Positions 49,025 to 58,511 of a stretch of 64,000 nucleotides of DNA are shown here, in pieces. Under the pieces are notes generated by a model. It ran no database searches. It was not told the origin of the DNA and saw nothing but the letters and a program-made list of their open reading frames with translations. Position 1 is the first letter of the stretch. Each line of letters starts with the position of its first letter. The stretch is from contig JAJECN010000058.1 in the NCBI GenBank assembly GCA_022821965.1, forward strand, positions 1 to 64,000, written 5' to 3'. The position numbers and the translations under genes are program-made. The stretch comes from Candidatus Poribacteria bacterium (GTDB lineage: Bacteria; Poribacteria; WGA-4E; WGA-3G).

Positions 49025-52000
49025 GTGAAGATCGCTAATAATACGATACCACTAACTGCCATGTTGGTGTGTTTCTGCCTTGCCGTGTTAGGATTATCCA
49101 CGGTATTTGCAGAACATCACGAAACGGAACAAGCAAATATAGATTACAATCTCGACATCCGTCCGATTCTTGCGAATAATTGCTATGCCTGCCATGGACC
49201 GGATGCCAAGGCTCGACAGGCTAATCTGCGGCTTGATACGAAAGCGGGAGCGTTCTCTGAACCGAGTGGATATCCGGTAATCGTCCCGGGTGAACCCGAA
49301 GAGAGCGAACTCCATCTCCGTATCATATCCGATGATGACACCTACCGCATGCCACCCGCGGGCTTCAATAAGACGTTGACACCAGAACAGATTGAAGCCG
49401 TCACACAATGGATTCGCGAAGGGGCGAAATGGGAAGAGCATTGGGCATTTACTACACCCGTCAACCCGACACCGCCTGATGTGAAGAATGCAGATTGGGT
49501 CAGAAATCCCATTGATGCTTTTATCCTTTCACGCCTTGAAAAGGAAGGCTTACAACCCGCAAGCGAAGCCGATAAACGGACGCTCATCCGCCGACTAAGT
49601 TTCGATCTTACTGGCTTACCACCAACACGCGAAGAGATCCATCAATTCCTTGCAGACGATTCACCCGACGCTTACGAAAAAGTTATTGATGCTTTCATGG
49701 CAAAGCCCGAATACGGTGAGCATCTCGCACGCTTCTGGCTGGATGTCGCACGCTACGGCGATACGCACGGACTCCATTTAGATAATTACCGTGAAATGTG
49801 GCCCTACCGCGATTGGGTTATCGAGGCATTCACTAAAAATATGCCGTTTGATCAATTCACGACTGAGCAATTGGCAGGGGACCTCTTACCAGAACCGACG
49901 CTCGAACAAAAGATCGCCACTGGCTTTAACAGATGCCACGTCACGACAAGTGAAGGCGGTTCGATTGATGAGGAATACTACGTTCAGTACGCGATTGACA
50001 GAGCCGACACTACCTCTACCGTCTGGATGGGATTAACTGTCGGATGCGCACAGTGCCACGATCATAAATACGATCCAATCACGCAGAAAGAGTTCTATCA
50101 ACTCTACGCCTACTTCAACAATATCACCGAAAACGCGATGGACGGCAACCGCAAGGATTCTCCCCCTGTCGTGAAGTTGCCGACCCCGGAACAGGAAGCA
50201 GAACTCGCAGCGTTTGATGAACAGATCGCCGAGTTGGATGCACAGACGAAAGCACCTATCCCTGAACTCGATGCGACGCAGATCGCGTGGGAAAATAGGA
50301 TGCCGCGCTGGACAACGCTGAAACCGACTTCGCTCTACTCAAAAGGCGACGCGACGCTTGAAGTTTTGGAGGACAACTCCATATTAGTCAGTGGTAACAA
50401 CCCTGAACAGGAGACCTACGAGGTCACTGTCGAAATACCACCCGGAAAATGGAGTGCCGTTCGTTTAGAAGGTCTTACGCACGAATCCCTGCCGAAAGGT
50501 GGGTTCGGTAGAAGTGATAACGGCAATGTTGTTCTGACAGATTTCTCGCTTTTCATCGCGCCATCCGCAGATAGCGATGCCTCTCCCACAGAAGAAAATA
50601 CTGAAACACAGGTAGAAGGCGAAACGCCTACTGATGTTGACCCTGAAGCAGAAGCGGGAAGTGCGCCTGCCGCTGATACCGATACCGAGGCAGAAACGGA
50701 AGGTGAAACCACCGTTGACACGGAAGATGAAACTACCGTTGATGCGGATCCCGATGCACAAACAGAAACTGAAAGCGCATCAACAAGTGAGGCGAGCGCG
50801 GAAGGTGAGACTGAAAACGCCGATCCTAACGATCCATGGACACCTATCCAAATCGTGCAAGCGTGGGCTGACCACGAGCAAGCACTTGGAGAAAATAAAC
50901 TTGAAGGTGTCGTTGCAAATGCGATTGACGATAAACCAGAAACCGGATGGGCACTCGACAGAAGGCGCGAAAATCGTCAAGCCATCTTCCTCGTCGCCGC
51001 ACCCTTTGGAACAGAGGGTGGTAGGTTGAAAATTCGTCTCAAGCACGAATATGACTTACGGAGCAAGCAGCTCGGGCGGTTCCGCCTCGCCCTTACAGAT
51101 GCTGCAACCATCTATCCGATCGGTTCCAAAATAACCGTAGGGAACTGGCACGCTGCCGGTCCATTCACTGCCGAACACGGCAACCTCGCTTTCTATCAGG
51201 TCTACGAACCTGAAACGAAAAACGTCAGCACAGGCGATACTTATGAGGTGAACGGTAAGACCATCAAATGGGAGCAGCAGACACACTGGGTTGACGAACA
51301 GGTACACAACGACATCGTCGGTGAAAACAGTGCGACCTATCTTTTCCGAAACATATCTTCTGTCACACAACAGAAGGCACTCTTGCACATCGGGAGCAAC
51401 GACGCACTAAAGGTTTGGATGAACGGCACTGAACTCCTCGCCAAAAATGTCCAACGAGATGCCGCTGCTGACCAAGAGCAAGTTCAGGTACAACTCAAAC
51501 CCGGTAACAATGCCCTGCTCCTGAAAGTCGTTAACTACTCAGGTCCTTCCGGTTTCTATTTCCGCATTGAAAGCGCGTCGCCGATGATCCCATCAAACAT
51601 TGTCGATATCGCTGGCACATCTCGCGGTGAACGTGAGACCGCTCAGAAAGATCAAATCAGGGATTTCTATCGAAGGAATATCCCACTTAATAAGGCAGTC
51701 AATGAAGATGCCAAGCGTGCATTCGCGGATCTGAAAACACTATTCGCTGACTTATCGGAAGTCCAAGGAAAGCGGAATACACTTGATGGGTCACTCACGA
51801 CTACGCTCGTGATGCAAGAGCGAGAGGAACCGAGAGGTGCTTACGTTTTAGCACGCGGTGAATATCAAAATCGAGAGGAACAGGTTTATCCGCAAACCCC
51901 GGCAATACTGCCAGAAATGCCAGAAGACGCAGCACCGGACCGCCTCGGTTTAGCGAAGTGGCTGCTCTCACCGGAACATCCGCTTACTGCGCGTGTCGCG

Positions 52001-52891
52001 ATTAATCGATTCTGGCAAAATGTCTTCGGCATGGGTATTGTGAAAACATCAGAAGACTTCGGCACACAAGGCACGCCGCCAGTGCACCCGGAACTCCTTG
52101 ATTGGCTCGCGACTGAATTTATCGCAGCCGACTGGGATATACAAACAATGCTGAAGCTGATGCTTACCTCGGCAACATATCGGCAGAGTTCACAGGTTAC
52201 GCCTGAAAAATTGGAGCTCGATGCAGATAACGCTCTGCTCTCCCGCAGTCCAAGGTACCGGCTCGATGCCGAAATCGTGCGTGATAACGCGCTTGCCCTC
52301 AGCAATTTGTTGCATACCAAAGTTGGTGGTCCGAGCGTCAAACCGCCGCAACCTGATGGGCTCTGGAAAGCCGTCGGGTTCACCGGATCCAATACTGACA
52401 CGTTTGTTAAAGATTCCGGTGCCGATAAGGTGTATCGCCGGAGTCTCTATACATTCTGGAAGCGCACTGCACCGCCGCCACAGATGAATATTCTGGACGC
52501 ACCATCGCGTGAAGCCTGCACAATCCGTCGTGAACGTACCAATACACCGATGCAGGCGTTAATGCTGATGAACGATCCGCAGTTCTTTGAAGCGGCGCGC
52601 GCTTTTGCAGAACGCACCATTAAGGAGGGTGGCGAAACACCGGAAGCACGTCTCGCTTACATCTTTGAAATGGCAACTGCCCGCCTCCCGAAACCGAAGG
52701 AGGAGACACTGCTACTGAAGACGTTCCAAATCCACCATCAAGAATTTGAGGCGAACCCAGAAGCAGCCAAAGAATTAATTGCTGTCGGTGAATCACCGCC
52801 TGATGAAACCTTAGATGCAGTCGAAGTCGCTGCATGGACAATGATAGCAAACCTAATTCTCAATCTGGACGAAGTCCTGAACAAGGGTTAG
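49025..52891 (+). CDS. PSCyt1/DUF1549/DUF1553 (planctomycete-type) cytochrome protein
   Basis: 1288 residues from the GTG at 49025 (AGGGAGAG seven bases upstream); a TTG seven codons earlier is less likely. Signal peptide (LVCFCLAVLGLSTVFA), then a PSCyt1 haem c motif C53-YACH in ILANNCYACHGPDAKARQ, DUF1549 (WVRNPIDAFILSRLEKEG, FWLDVARYGDTHG, CAQCHDHKYDP) and DUF1553 at the C-terminus (INRFWQNVFGMGIVKTSEDF, APSREACTIRRERTNTP). Between them lie an extremely acidic stretch (about residues 516-600, made of D/E/T/A) and a carbohydrate-binding-like beta region near 700-850. It is probably periplasmic; partner of the following DUF1501 gene. Confidence 0.9.
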   Translation: MKIANNTIPLTAMLVCFCLAVLGLSTVFAEHHETEQANIDYNLDIRPILANNCYACHGPDAKARQANLRLDTKAGAFSEPSGYPVIVPGEPEESELHLRIISDDDTYRMPPAGFNKTLTPEQIEAVTQWIREGAKWEEHWAFTTPVNPTPPDVKNADWVRNPIDAFILSRLEKEGLQPASEADKRTLIRRLSFDLTGLPPTREEIHQFLADDSPDAYEKVIDAFMAKPEYGEHLARFWLDVARYGDTHGLHLDNYREMWPYRDWVIEAFTKNMPFDQFTTEQLAGDLLPEPTLEQKIATGFNRCHVTTSEGGSIDEEYYVQYAIDRADTTSTVWMGLTVGCAQCHDHKYDPITQKEFYQLYAYFNNITENAMDGNRKDSPPVVKLPTPEQEAELAAFDEQIAELDAQTKAPIPELDATQIAWENRMPRWTTLKPTSLYSKGDATLEVLEDNSILVSGNNPEQETYEVTVEIPPGKWSAVRLEGLTHESLPKGGFGRSDNGNVVLTDFSLFIAPSADSDASPTEENTETQVEGETPTDVDPEAEAGSAPAADTDTEAETEGETTVDTEDETTVDADPDAQTETESASTSEASAEGETENADPNDPWTPIQIVQAWADHEQALGENKLEGVVANAIDDKPETGWALDRRRENRQAIFLVAAPFGTEGGRLKIRLKHEYDLRSKQLGRFRLALTDAATIYPIGSKITVGNWHAAGPFTAEHGNLAFYQVYEPETKNVSTGDTYEVNGKTIKWEQQTHWVDEQVHNDIVGENSATYLFRNISSVTQQKALLHIGSNDALKVWMNGTELLAKNVQRDAAADQEQVQVQLKPGNNALLLKVVNYSGPSGFYFRIESASPMIPSNIVDIAGTSRGERETAQKDQIRDFYRRNIPLNKAVNEDAKRAFADLKTLFADLSEVQGKRNTLDGSLTTTLVMQEREEPRGAYVLARGEYQNREEQVYPQTPAILPEMPEDAAPDRLGLAKWLLSPEHPLTARVAINRFWQNVFGMGIVKTSEDFGTQGTPPVHPELLDWLATEFIAADWDIQTMLKLMLTSATYRQSSQVTPEKLELDADNALLSRSPRYRLDAEIVRDNALALSNLLHTKVGGPSVKPPQPDGLWKAVGFTGSNTDTFVKDSGADKVYRRSLYTFWKRTAPPPQMNILDAPSREACTIRRERTNTPMQALMLMNDPQFFEAARAFAERTIKEGGETPEARLAYIFEMATARLPKPKEETLLLKTFQIHHQEFEANPEAAKELIAVGESPPDETLDAVEVAAWTMIANLILNLDEVLNKG

Positions 52892-52960
52892 AAAAGCACA
52901 CTGCTTGCTCTTCTACACTTAGAAGTGCGGTTTGTAACCGCGCAAGGAGTTAGTTACACA

Positions 52961-54439
52961 ATGGACCCAATTAAGGAATATCTGAAACTTGAAACCCGTC
53001 GCCAATTCTTCGGGAAATGTGCGTCCGGACTCGGTGGTGCAGCACTTGCTTCGCTGCTGCCGAACGTCGTCGCCAATGCGCTCGAAAGTCAAGCGAACCC
53101 GAGATTCGGAGGTCTACCAGAGTTACCACACTTTGCGCCGAAGGCGAAACGTGCTATCTACCTATTTATGTCCGGTGCACCGTCCCAATTGGATCTCTAC
53201 GATTACAAACCGGATATGGGGAAATGGTTTGATACCGACCTCCCAGAATCTGTCCGGATGGGTCAACGTCTCACAACGATGACATCAGGACAGGATAAGT
53301 TCCCTATCGCTCCCTCTATATTTGAATTCAAGAAGTATGACAACGGTGGCGATGGTGTATGGATCAGTGAGTTGTTACCGCACACCGGAGCAATGGCGAA
53401 AGACCTTGCGATCATCAAGACGGTCCACACTGAGGCGATTAATCACGATCCGGCTATCACCTTCTTCTGTACTGGTGATGAAAGTCCCGGTAAACCGAGT
53501 CTCGGCGCGTGGCTTAGCTATGGACTCGGCAGTGAAAACAGGAACCTACCTGCTTTTATTGTAATGAACGCCACATGGAGCGGTCCGAAGGGTGCACAGG
53601 CACTCTATAACCGTCTCTGGGGCTCTGGTTTCCTCCCCTCAGAACACCAAGGCGTACTGTTGCGTAGCCAAGGCGATCCTGTTCTGTTCCTCTCGAATCC
53701 AGAAGGGGTTAACGAAAAAACAAGGAAACAGATGCTGGACACCCTCGTTGAACTCAACAAGGAACTCTACGAAGAGGTAGGCGATCCAGAAACACATGCT
53801 CGTATCTCTCAATACGAAATGGCATTCCGCATGCAGACGAGTGTTCCCGAACTTGCCGATCTGTCGGATGAACCCGAGCACGTCTTGGAAATGTACGGAC
53901 CCGAGGTCAAAACTCCGGGCACATTCGCCAATTGCTGTATCCTCGCTCGTCGGATGATGGAGCGTGATGTTCGCCTCGCCCAGATATTCCATCGCGGCTG
54001 GGATCAACACGGTCAGCTGCCCACGAACATCCGCAATCAGGCGCGCGATATCGACCAACCCTCGGCTGGACTCGTTCAAGACTTGAAACAGCGCGGGATG
54101 CTGGACGAAACCTTAGTGGTTTGGGGTGGTGAATTCGGACGAACCGTCTATTGCCAAGGTACGCTTACGCCGGATAACTATGGACGCGATCACCATCCAA
54201 AATGCTTTACACGCTGGATGGCTGGCGGCGGTATTAAGGGTGGCGTTGTCCACGGCGAAACCGATGACTTCAGCTACAATATCGTCAAAGACCCTGTTCA
54301 TGTTCGGGATATCAATGCCACGATCCTTCACCTACTCGGCATTGACCACGAACGGTTAACCTTTAAATTCCAAGGGCTTGACCATCGATTGACAGGCGTT
54401 GAAGAAAAAGCACGTCTTGTCACTGAACTCTTGGCATAA
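52961..54439 (+). CDS. DUF1501 protein with twin-arginine signal
   Basis: 492 residues from the ATG at 52961; a longer frame starts at 52925 in the gap. Twin arginines in [20 protein letters not shown] mark a Tat-exported protein folded in the cytoplasm. The DUF1501 core (alkaline-phosphatase-like fold) shows [78 protein letters not shown] and [20 protein letters not shown]. It is nearly always encoded next to PSCyt/DUF1553 genes in Planctomycetes, as here, and the two probably work together outside the cytoplasm. Exact reaction unknown. Confidence 0.93.
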   Translation: MDPIKEYLKLETRRQFFGKCASGLGGAALASLLPNVVANALESQANPRFGGLPELPHFAPKAKRAIYLFMSGAPSQLDLYDYKPDMGKWFDTDLPESVRMGQRLTTMTSGQDKFPIAPSIFEFKKYDNGGDGVWISELLPHTGAMAKDLAIIKTVHTEAINHDPAITFFCTGDESPGKPSLGAWLSYGLGSENRNLPAFIVMNATWSGPKGAQALYNRLWGSGFLPSEHQGVLLRSQGDPVLFLSNPEGVNEKTRKQMLDTLVELNKELYEEVGDPETHARISQYEMAFRMQTSVPELADLSDEPEHVLEMYGPEVKTPGTFANCCILARRMMERDVRLAQIFHRGWDQHGQLPTNIRNQARDIDQPSAGLVQDLKQRGMLDETLVVWGGEFGRTVYCQGTLTPDNYGRDHHPKCFTRWMAGGGIKGGVVHGETDDFSYNIVKDPVHVRDINATILHLLGIDHERLTFKFQGLDHRLTGVEEKARLVTELLA

Positions 54440-54455
54440 TCCGAAACAGTATTTT

Positions 54456-54480
54456 GGCGCGCTTTCAGGCGCGCCTATTT
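54456..54480 (+). terminator. Terminator after DUF1501
   Basis: GGCGCGC (54456-54462), loop TTTCAG, GCGCGCC (54469-54475), then TATTT. It ends the PSCyt-DUF1501 unit. Confidence 0.7.
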
Positions 54481-54559
54481 GCTGAGAAATGGTAGATATG
54501 CTATCGGTGAGCTTGGAGATATTGCTTCCTAAGCACGCCAATTAAACGTTAGGAACTGG

Positions 54560-55726
54560 ATGAAAAAACTAAAAGCAGTTGTTGTTGGTGCTGGCTGGTC
54601 GGCTGAAGGGCACACAAAAGCTTTCCAACATTACGGTGTTGAAGTCTTAGCTATCTGTGCTCGTAAACCGGATGTCGTGCAAAAAGTCGCCTCTCAATTA
54701 GGAGTCGCTGAGGCTTCAATCGATTGGCGTGAAAGCCTGTTGAAACACAAACCGGATATCGTTGCACTCACAACACCTGCAATTTTGCGGACCGAGGTTA
54801 TCGAACTGGCGGTAGAACTCGGATGCCATATCATCAGTGAAAAACCTTTAGCACTCACCGCAGAGGAAGCAGGATATATCTACAACCTCATCAAAGACAC
54901 AGGACTGAAACACGGCTTTGCTGCGACCCATCTATACGATCCAAGTGTCGCTTATGTCCGTCAATTGCTGACGCAGCAAAAAGTCATCAGCGACCTAAAG
55001 GAGATTGATATCGGATACAAGCGTCGGATGTCAAGGGCAACCTCTTCAAAGATGGTAAAACCGTGGAATTGGATGACCTCATTAGCGCACGGTGGGGGAG
55101 TGTTGAACAACGGACTCACGCATCGGCTCGGTATGCTGGAACGGATGACAGGTATGAAAGTTGTTTCTACTGTCGGTGAAGCCAGAACGTTTATCAGAGA
55201 AGCACCGGTCGTGCCAGAGATTCGCGATTTTCGGGTGTGGAGCCGTAAAGAACTCACGCCCGAAGAAGCATCCAAATTTGAATGGCGGATATGCGACGCT
55301 GAAAGTGATTTCTCGGCATTTTTTTGGATGGGGACCGATTCCGCGGCTCAGACAAAGTCTTCGCAAAAAATCTTGGTGACCATGCGGACACATCCGGGGG
55401 TGCCAGCGCATAGGCCTACCGGAGGCTGGTATTTCTATGGGACTGGCGGAACGCTCGTCGGAAGAGGTGGCCACATCCTATCTCCTCTAACAAAACACAT
55501 TGGCGAAACAAGTGAGGAATTATCCGTTCCGCAAACTTTAACAGATGACCTACCCCGTATTGGGGACGACATCCAAAATAAATGGGTCGCGCTTGTTCGG
55601 GATTTTCTCGCGGATATCGAGAATCGGTCACACGAACCCTATCTGACTTTTCAAGATGGTTGGCGTTATCAAGTCGCTATCGATGCGATTCGGACAAGCA
55701 AAGGATGGACACAGATTCCTAACTAA
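54560..55726 (+). CDS. Gfo/Idh/MocA family oxidoreductase
   Basis: 388 residues. Rossmann motif KKLKAVVVGAGWSAEGHTKA, then LAICARKPDVV, VALTTPAILRTEV and CHIISEKPLALTAEEAGY with the catalytic lysine. The C-terminal domain contains SLAHGGGVLNNGLTHRLGML in place of the more common D-x-G-x-H. It is the longest of the three family members here because of the segment at 210-300. It is preceded by a terminator, so it has its own transcript, and is followed by the AAA ATPase after 93 bases. Confidence 0.88.
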   Translation: MKKLKAVVVGAGWSAEGHTKAFQHYGVEVLAICARKPDVVQKVASQLGVAEASIDWRESLLKHKPDIVALTTPAILRTEVIELAVELGCHIISEKPLALTAEEAGYIYNLIKDTGLKHGFAATHLYDPSVAYVRQLLTQQKVISDLKEIDIGYKRRMSRATSSKMVKPWNWMTSLAHGGGVLNNGLTHRLGMLERMTGMKVVSTVGEARTFIREAPVVPEIRDFRVWSRKELTPEEASKFEWRICDAESDFSAFFWMGTDSAAQTKSSQKILVTMRTHPGVPAHRPTGGWYFYGTGGTLVGRGGHILSPLTKHIGETSEELSVPQTLTDDLPRIGDDIQNKWVALVRDFLADIENRSHEPYLTFQDGWRYQVAIDAIRTSKGWTQIPN

Positions 55727-55819
55727 ACCTCACCACGGAAACGATACCCTAAATTATGAAATCTACTACAACCTTAGTTTACAAACGGCATCCGACACCT
55801 TCACCCCTCTGGAGGTACC

Positions 55820-57289
55820 ATGCCTAAACTGGTTGTCAAGAACTTCATAAATATCCGTGAAGCAGAGATCGATATGGATAAAACCTTAGTGGTTTTTATT
55901 GGTGAGACAGCCAGTGGGAAAAGTGTCCTTGCGAAATTATTGTATTTCTTCCAAGAGTTAATCCGCGACTTTCGGCAACACATCAGACAAATTAATACAC
56001 ACCCCTCAGAATATTTGCAAACCCCCGGGCAAGAAATGTCCACGGTATTCCAGGCACAAATCGCCCGCAAATTCCGAGAGTTTTTTGGTGATGCCGAGGG
56101 GGTCTCAAAACCGGTTGCGAAAAGTCAGAAGACTACCGGACAAAAATCGACTGAGGAAAAAGAGGGAACCACAAAACCCTTTGAAATCACTTACCACTAT
56201 ACACGGGAAAGTGCTATCAGACTGACGTTAACCGATGAGAAAACGCTTCATATTGTGTTACCTGATGTTATGGAGGAAGTCGAAAGTCTCTGTTACAACT
56301 TGCTGGAGAAGTTGCAACAGATTGACACAAAACAATTCGATAGTGTTCCAACAGAAAACGATTCACCCGCAAAAACAGATACAACCTCAGAAGACGATCA
56401 AAACATCCAAAATACCGATCGATTCTATTATATTCTGAACATGGCGATCGGAATGAGTGACATCACTGAGAAATTAGCAGGTAAATATCGCGACAGTCTT
56501 TTTATTCCTGCAGATAGAAATATCGCAACCAACTATCCGGATGCCCTTAAAAGGATTTTTTACGGCGGTATAAAAAGCGATCTCCACACGCGCGCCGCAG
56601 CCCGTTCACGCGTGAATCTTCATCTCATCGCACGCTTTTTGGAAAAAAACGAGGAATTCCTTGATACTTTTAGTACACAGAACTTTCGGAACCTTTTTGA
56701 CCAAAGAATTGAGGAGGAATCAGATGAAGTTGATAAACCTATGATGGAATTCCTACTGAAAAAAATTTCTTATATCTTAAACAGCAAATATGAAACGATC
56801 GGAGAGATTTCCCAATCAAGACTCTTTTCGCACCCAACCGGTGAGAACACAACTTTTTTAGAACATGCCTCGACAGGGCAGCAAAACGTTATCCGAATCC
56901 TACAAGATGTGTTCATGAGCATGCTTTACAATGAAATGATTTTTCGCGTGATTGAAGAACCGGAAGCACACTTGCATCCAAAAACACAGAAGCATCTCAT
57001 GCACATCATCGCCCTGATGCGAAACCACATTGACAGCCAAATCATTCTGACAACCCATAGTCCGTATCTTTTGGCGGTCCTCAAAAACCTTTTAACCGCC
57101 GGACAACTGGCACAAAAGAATCCAGACGCTGCTGTTGAGATAGAAGCGCGTGTCTCAAAGTTATGTGGGCTAACACCGGACGATGTCGAAGTCTACCACC
57201 TCAAAGATGGGATAAGTCATCCGATTGTTCAACCTAAAAAAGAACCGGTTCTCGAAAATCCGCTTGCGGACCTTCTTACAGAATTTTAA
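55820..57289 (+). CDS. AAA family ATPase, SMC/RecF-like
   Basis: 489 residues. Walker A GETASGKSVLAK (28 onward). A variable middle of about 300 residues includes a charged, low-complexity linker (KSQKTTGQKSTEEKEG) and a D/N-rich stretch. It ends with the signature ASTGQQNVIRILQDV, Walker B IEEPEAHLHPKTQKHLM and the switch segment ILTTHSPYLLAVLKN. This is the AAA_21-type ATPase used as sensor or regulator in many anti-phage systems. The next gene, an ion channel, starts 43 bases later on the same strand. Confidence 0.88.
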   Translation: MPKLVVKNFINIREAEIDMDKTLVVFIGETASGKSVLAKLLYFFQELIRDFRQHIRQINTHPSEYLQTPGQEMSTVFQAQIARKFREFFGDAEGVSKPVAKSQKTTGQKSTEEKEGTTKPFEITYHYTRESAIRLTLTDEKTLHIVLPDVMEEVESLCYNLLEKLQQIDTKQFDSVPTENDSPAKTDTTSEDDQNIQNTDRFYYILNMAIGMSDITEKLAGKYRDSLFIPADRNIATNYPDALKRIFYGGIKSDLHTRAAARSRVNLHLIARFLEKNEEFLDTFSTQNFRNLFDQRIEEESDEVDKPMMEFLLKKISYILNSKYETIGEISQSRLFSHPTGENTTFLEHASTGQQNVIRILQDVFMSMLYNEMIFRVIEEPEAHLHPKTQKHLMHIIALMRNHIDSQIILTTHSPYLLAVLKNLLTAGQLAQKNPDAAVEIEARVSKLCGLTPDDVEVYHLKDGISHPIVQPKKEPVLENPLADLLTEF

Positions 57290-57332
57290 CTGTCCGCCAC
57301 CTCACCCTACAAAATCAAGGTAAAAGAGACAG

Positions 57333-58490
57333 ATGTACGAAAAGCATGGAGAAACAATCAAAGCACAAACCTTCCTTGACGCATTACAAAGCGACGCTGC
57401 ATCAGTCACTTTCACAAATTGCACGATTGAAGGGGTTGTTGATTTCTTTTTTCGAGAATGGGAACGCGACGAAAACCACCGGATTCTGCTGAATAAGAAA
57501 CTTTCTTGTATCGGGTGCACATTTAAAAACATCGTCAATTTCCGGACGGTCGTCTTCCAAGAAGAGGTGAATTTTCGGCGCTCCCTCTTTGAAGCAGATA
57601 TTGACTTCGATGAAGCCATTTTACACGCCCCCTGCGCCTTCCGCGAAGCCATCTTTCAGAGGCGTGCTGATTTTCATAGCGCGATCTTCCACAAGAGTGC
57701 CAGCTTTTGGCGGGCAAGATTTCACAATGTCGCCGACTTCCATGGTGCCCACTTCAACGAAAACGCCGTTTTCCATGAGGCTAATTTTCTAATTGAAGTC
57801 AACTTTCGCCGCGCGCTGTTCCAAGGCATGCTCGATTGCACAGGCACATGGTTTCCTGAAACGTCAGCGTTCAATAACGCCACATTCTTCGGAACCGCTA
57901 ACTTTACCGGTGCACAGTTTGTCTCTGTCGCTGCCTTCCGCGATGTTCAGTATATTCCAGACACGCTCTTGCATGCAGTGAAAGCGAAACTCAGTAGAAA
58001 ACTGCATCGTCCCACTGCGTTCTATTTGGAGAGCCGTCATATAGACGAAGTCGCGAACCCATTTTTCAAACGGTATGTCGGCGATCAGCAGTTCATACGT
58101 GCGTTCAATCAGGCGAACCCTCTCTTGGCAAAATTATGGCGATGGAGTTCGGATTATGGACGGAGTCTGGGGCTTTGGGCACTCTGGTCGGTATTTTTTG
58201 CGATTCTGTTTACGCTTGCGTATATGCCGTTTCCGGAATGGTTGCCGGCATGGATTCAAGACTGGGCACCGCGTTTTCATCAAACGACGGGTTTCTATAG
58301 TGGCCGGACGTTAACCTTCTCGGACTGCTTCTATTTTAGTGTCGTAACGTTCACAACACTCGGTTTTGGGGATGTCGTCGCCGACAACGCTTCTGCACGC
58401 TTCCTTGTCGCACTGGAGGTAATTTTTGGATATGTGATGTTGGGTGGGTTGATTAGTATTTTCTCAAATAAACTGGCAAGTCGGAGTTAA
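57333..58490 (+). CDS. Pentapeptide-repeat protein fused to a potassium-channel domain
   Basis: 385 residues. Residues about 60-215 are pentapeptide repeats (A/F-x-F-x-x-A/x pattern: VNFRRSLFEADIDFDEAILH, ADFHSAIFHKSASFWRARFH), a right-handed beta-helix. The C-terminal 110 residues hold two membrane helices (LGLWALWSVFFAILFTLAYM; ARFLVALEVIFGYVMLGGLI) around a pore loop FSVVTFTTLGFGDVV. TLGFGD at about 342-347 is a potassium-type selectivity filter. A gated channel coupled to an ATPase next door fits a membrane-depolarising effector; a housekeeping channel is the alternative. Confidence 0.88.
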   Translation: MYEKHGETIKAQTFLDALQSDAASVTFTNCTIEGVVDFFFREWERDENHRILLNKKLSCIGCTFKNIVNFRTVVFQEEVNFRRSLFEADIDFDEAILHAPCAFREAIFQRRADFHSAIFHKSASFWRARFHNVADFHGAHFNENAVFHEANFLIEVNFRRALFQGMLDCTGTWFPETSAFNNATFFGTANFTGAQFVSVAAFRDVQYIPDTLLHAVKAKLSRKLHRPTAFYLESRHIDEVANPFFKRYVGDQQFIRAFNQANPLLAKLWRWSSDYGRSLGLWALWSVFFAILFTLAYMPFPEWLPAWIQDWAPRFHQTTGFYSGRTLTFSDCFYFSVVTFTTLGFGDVVADNASARFLVALEVIFGYVMLGGLISIFSNKLASRS

Positions 58491-58511
58491 CAAACAACAA
58501 GGAATCGGTAC

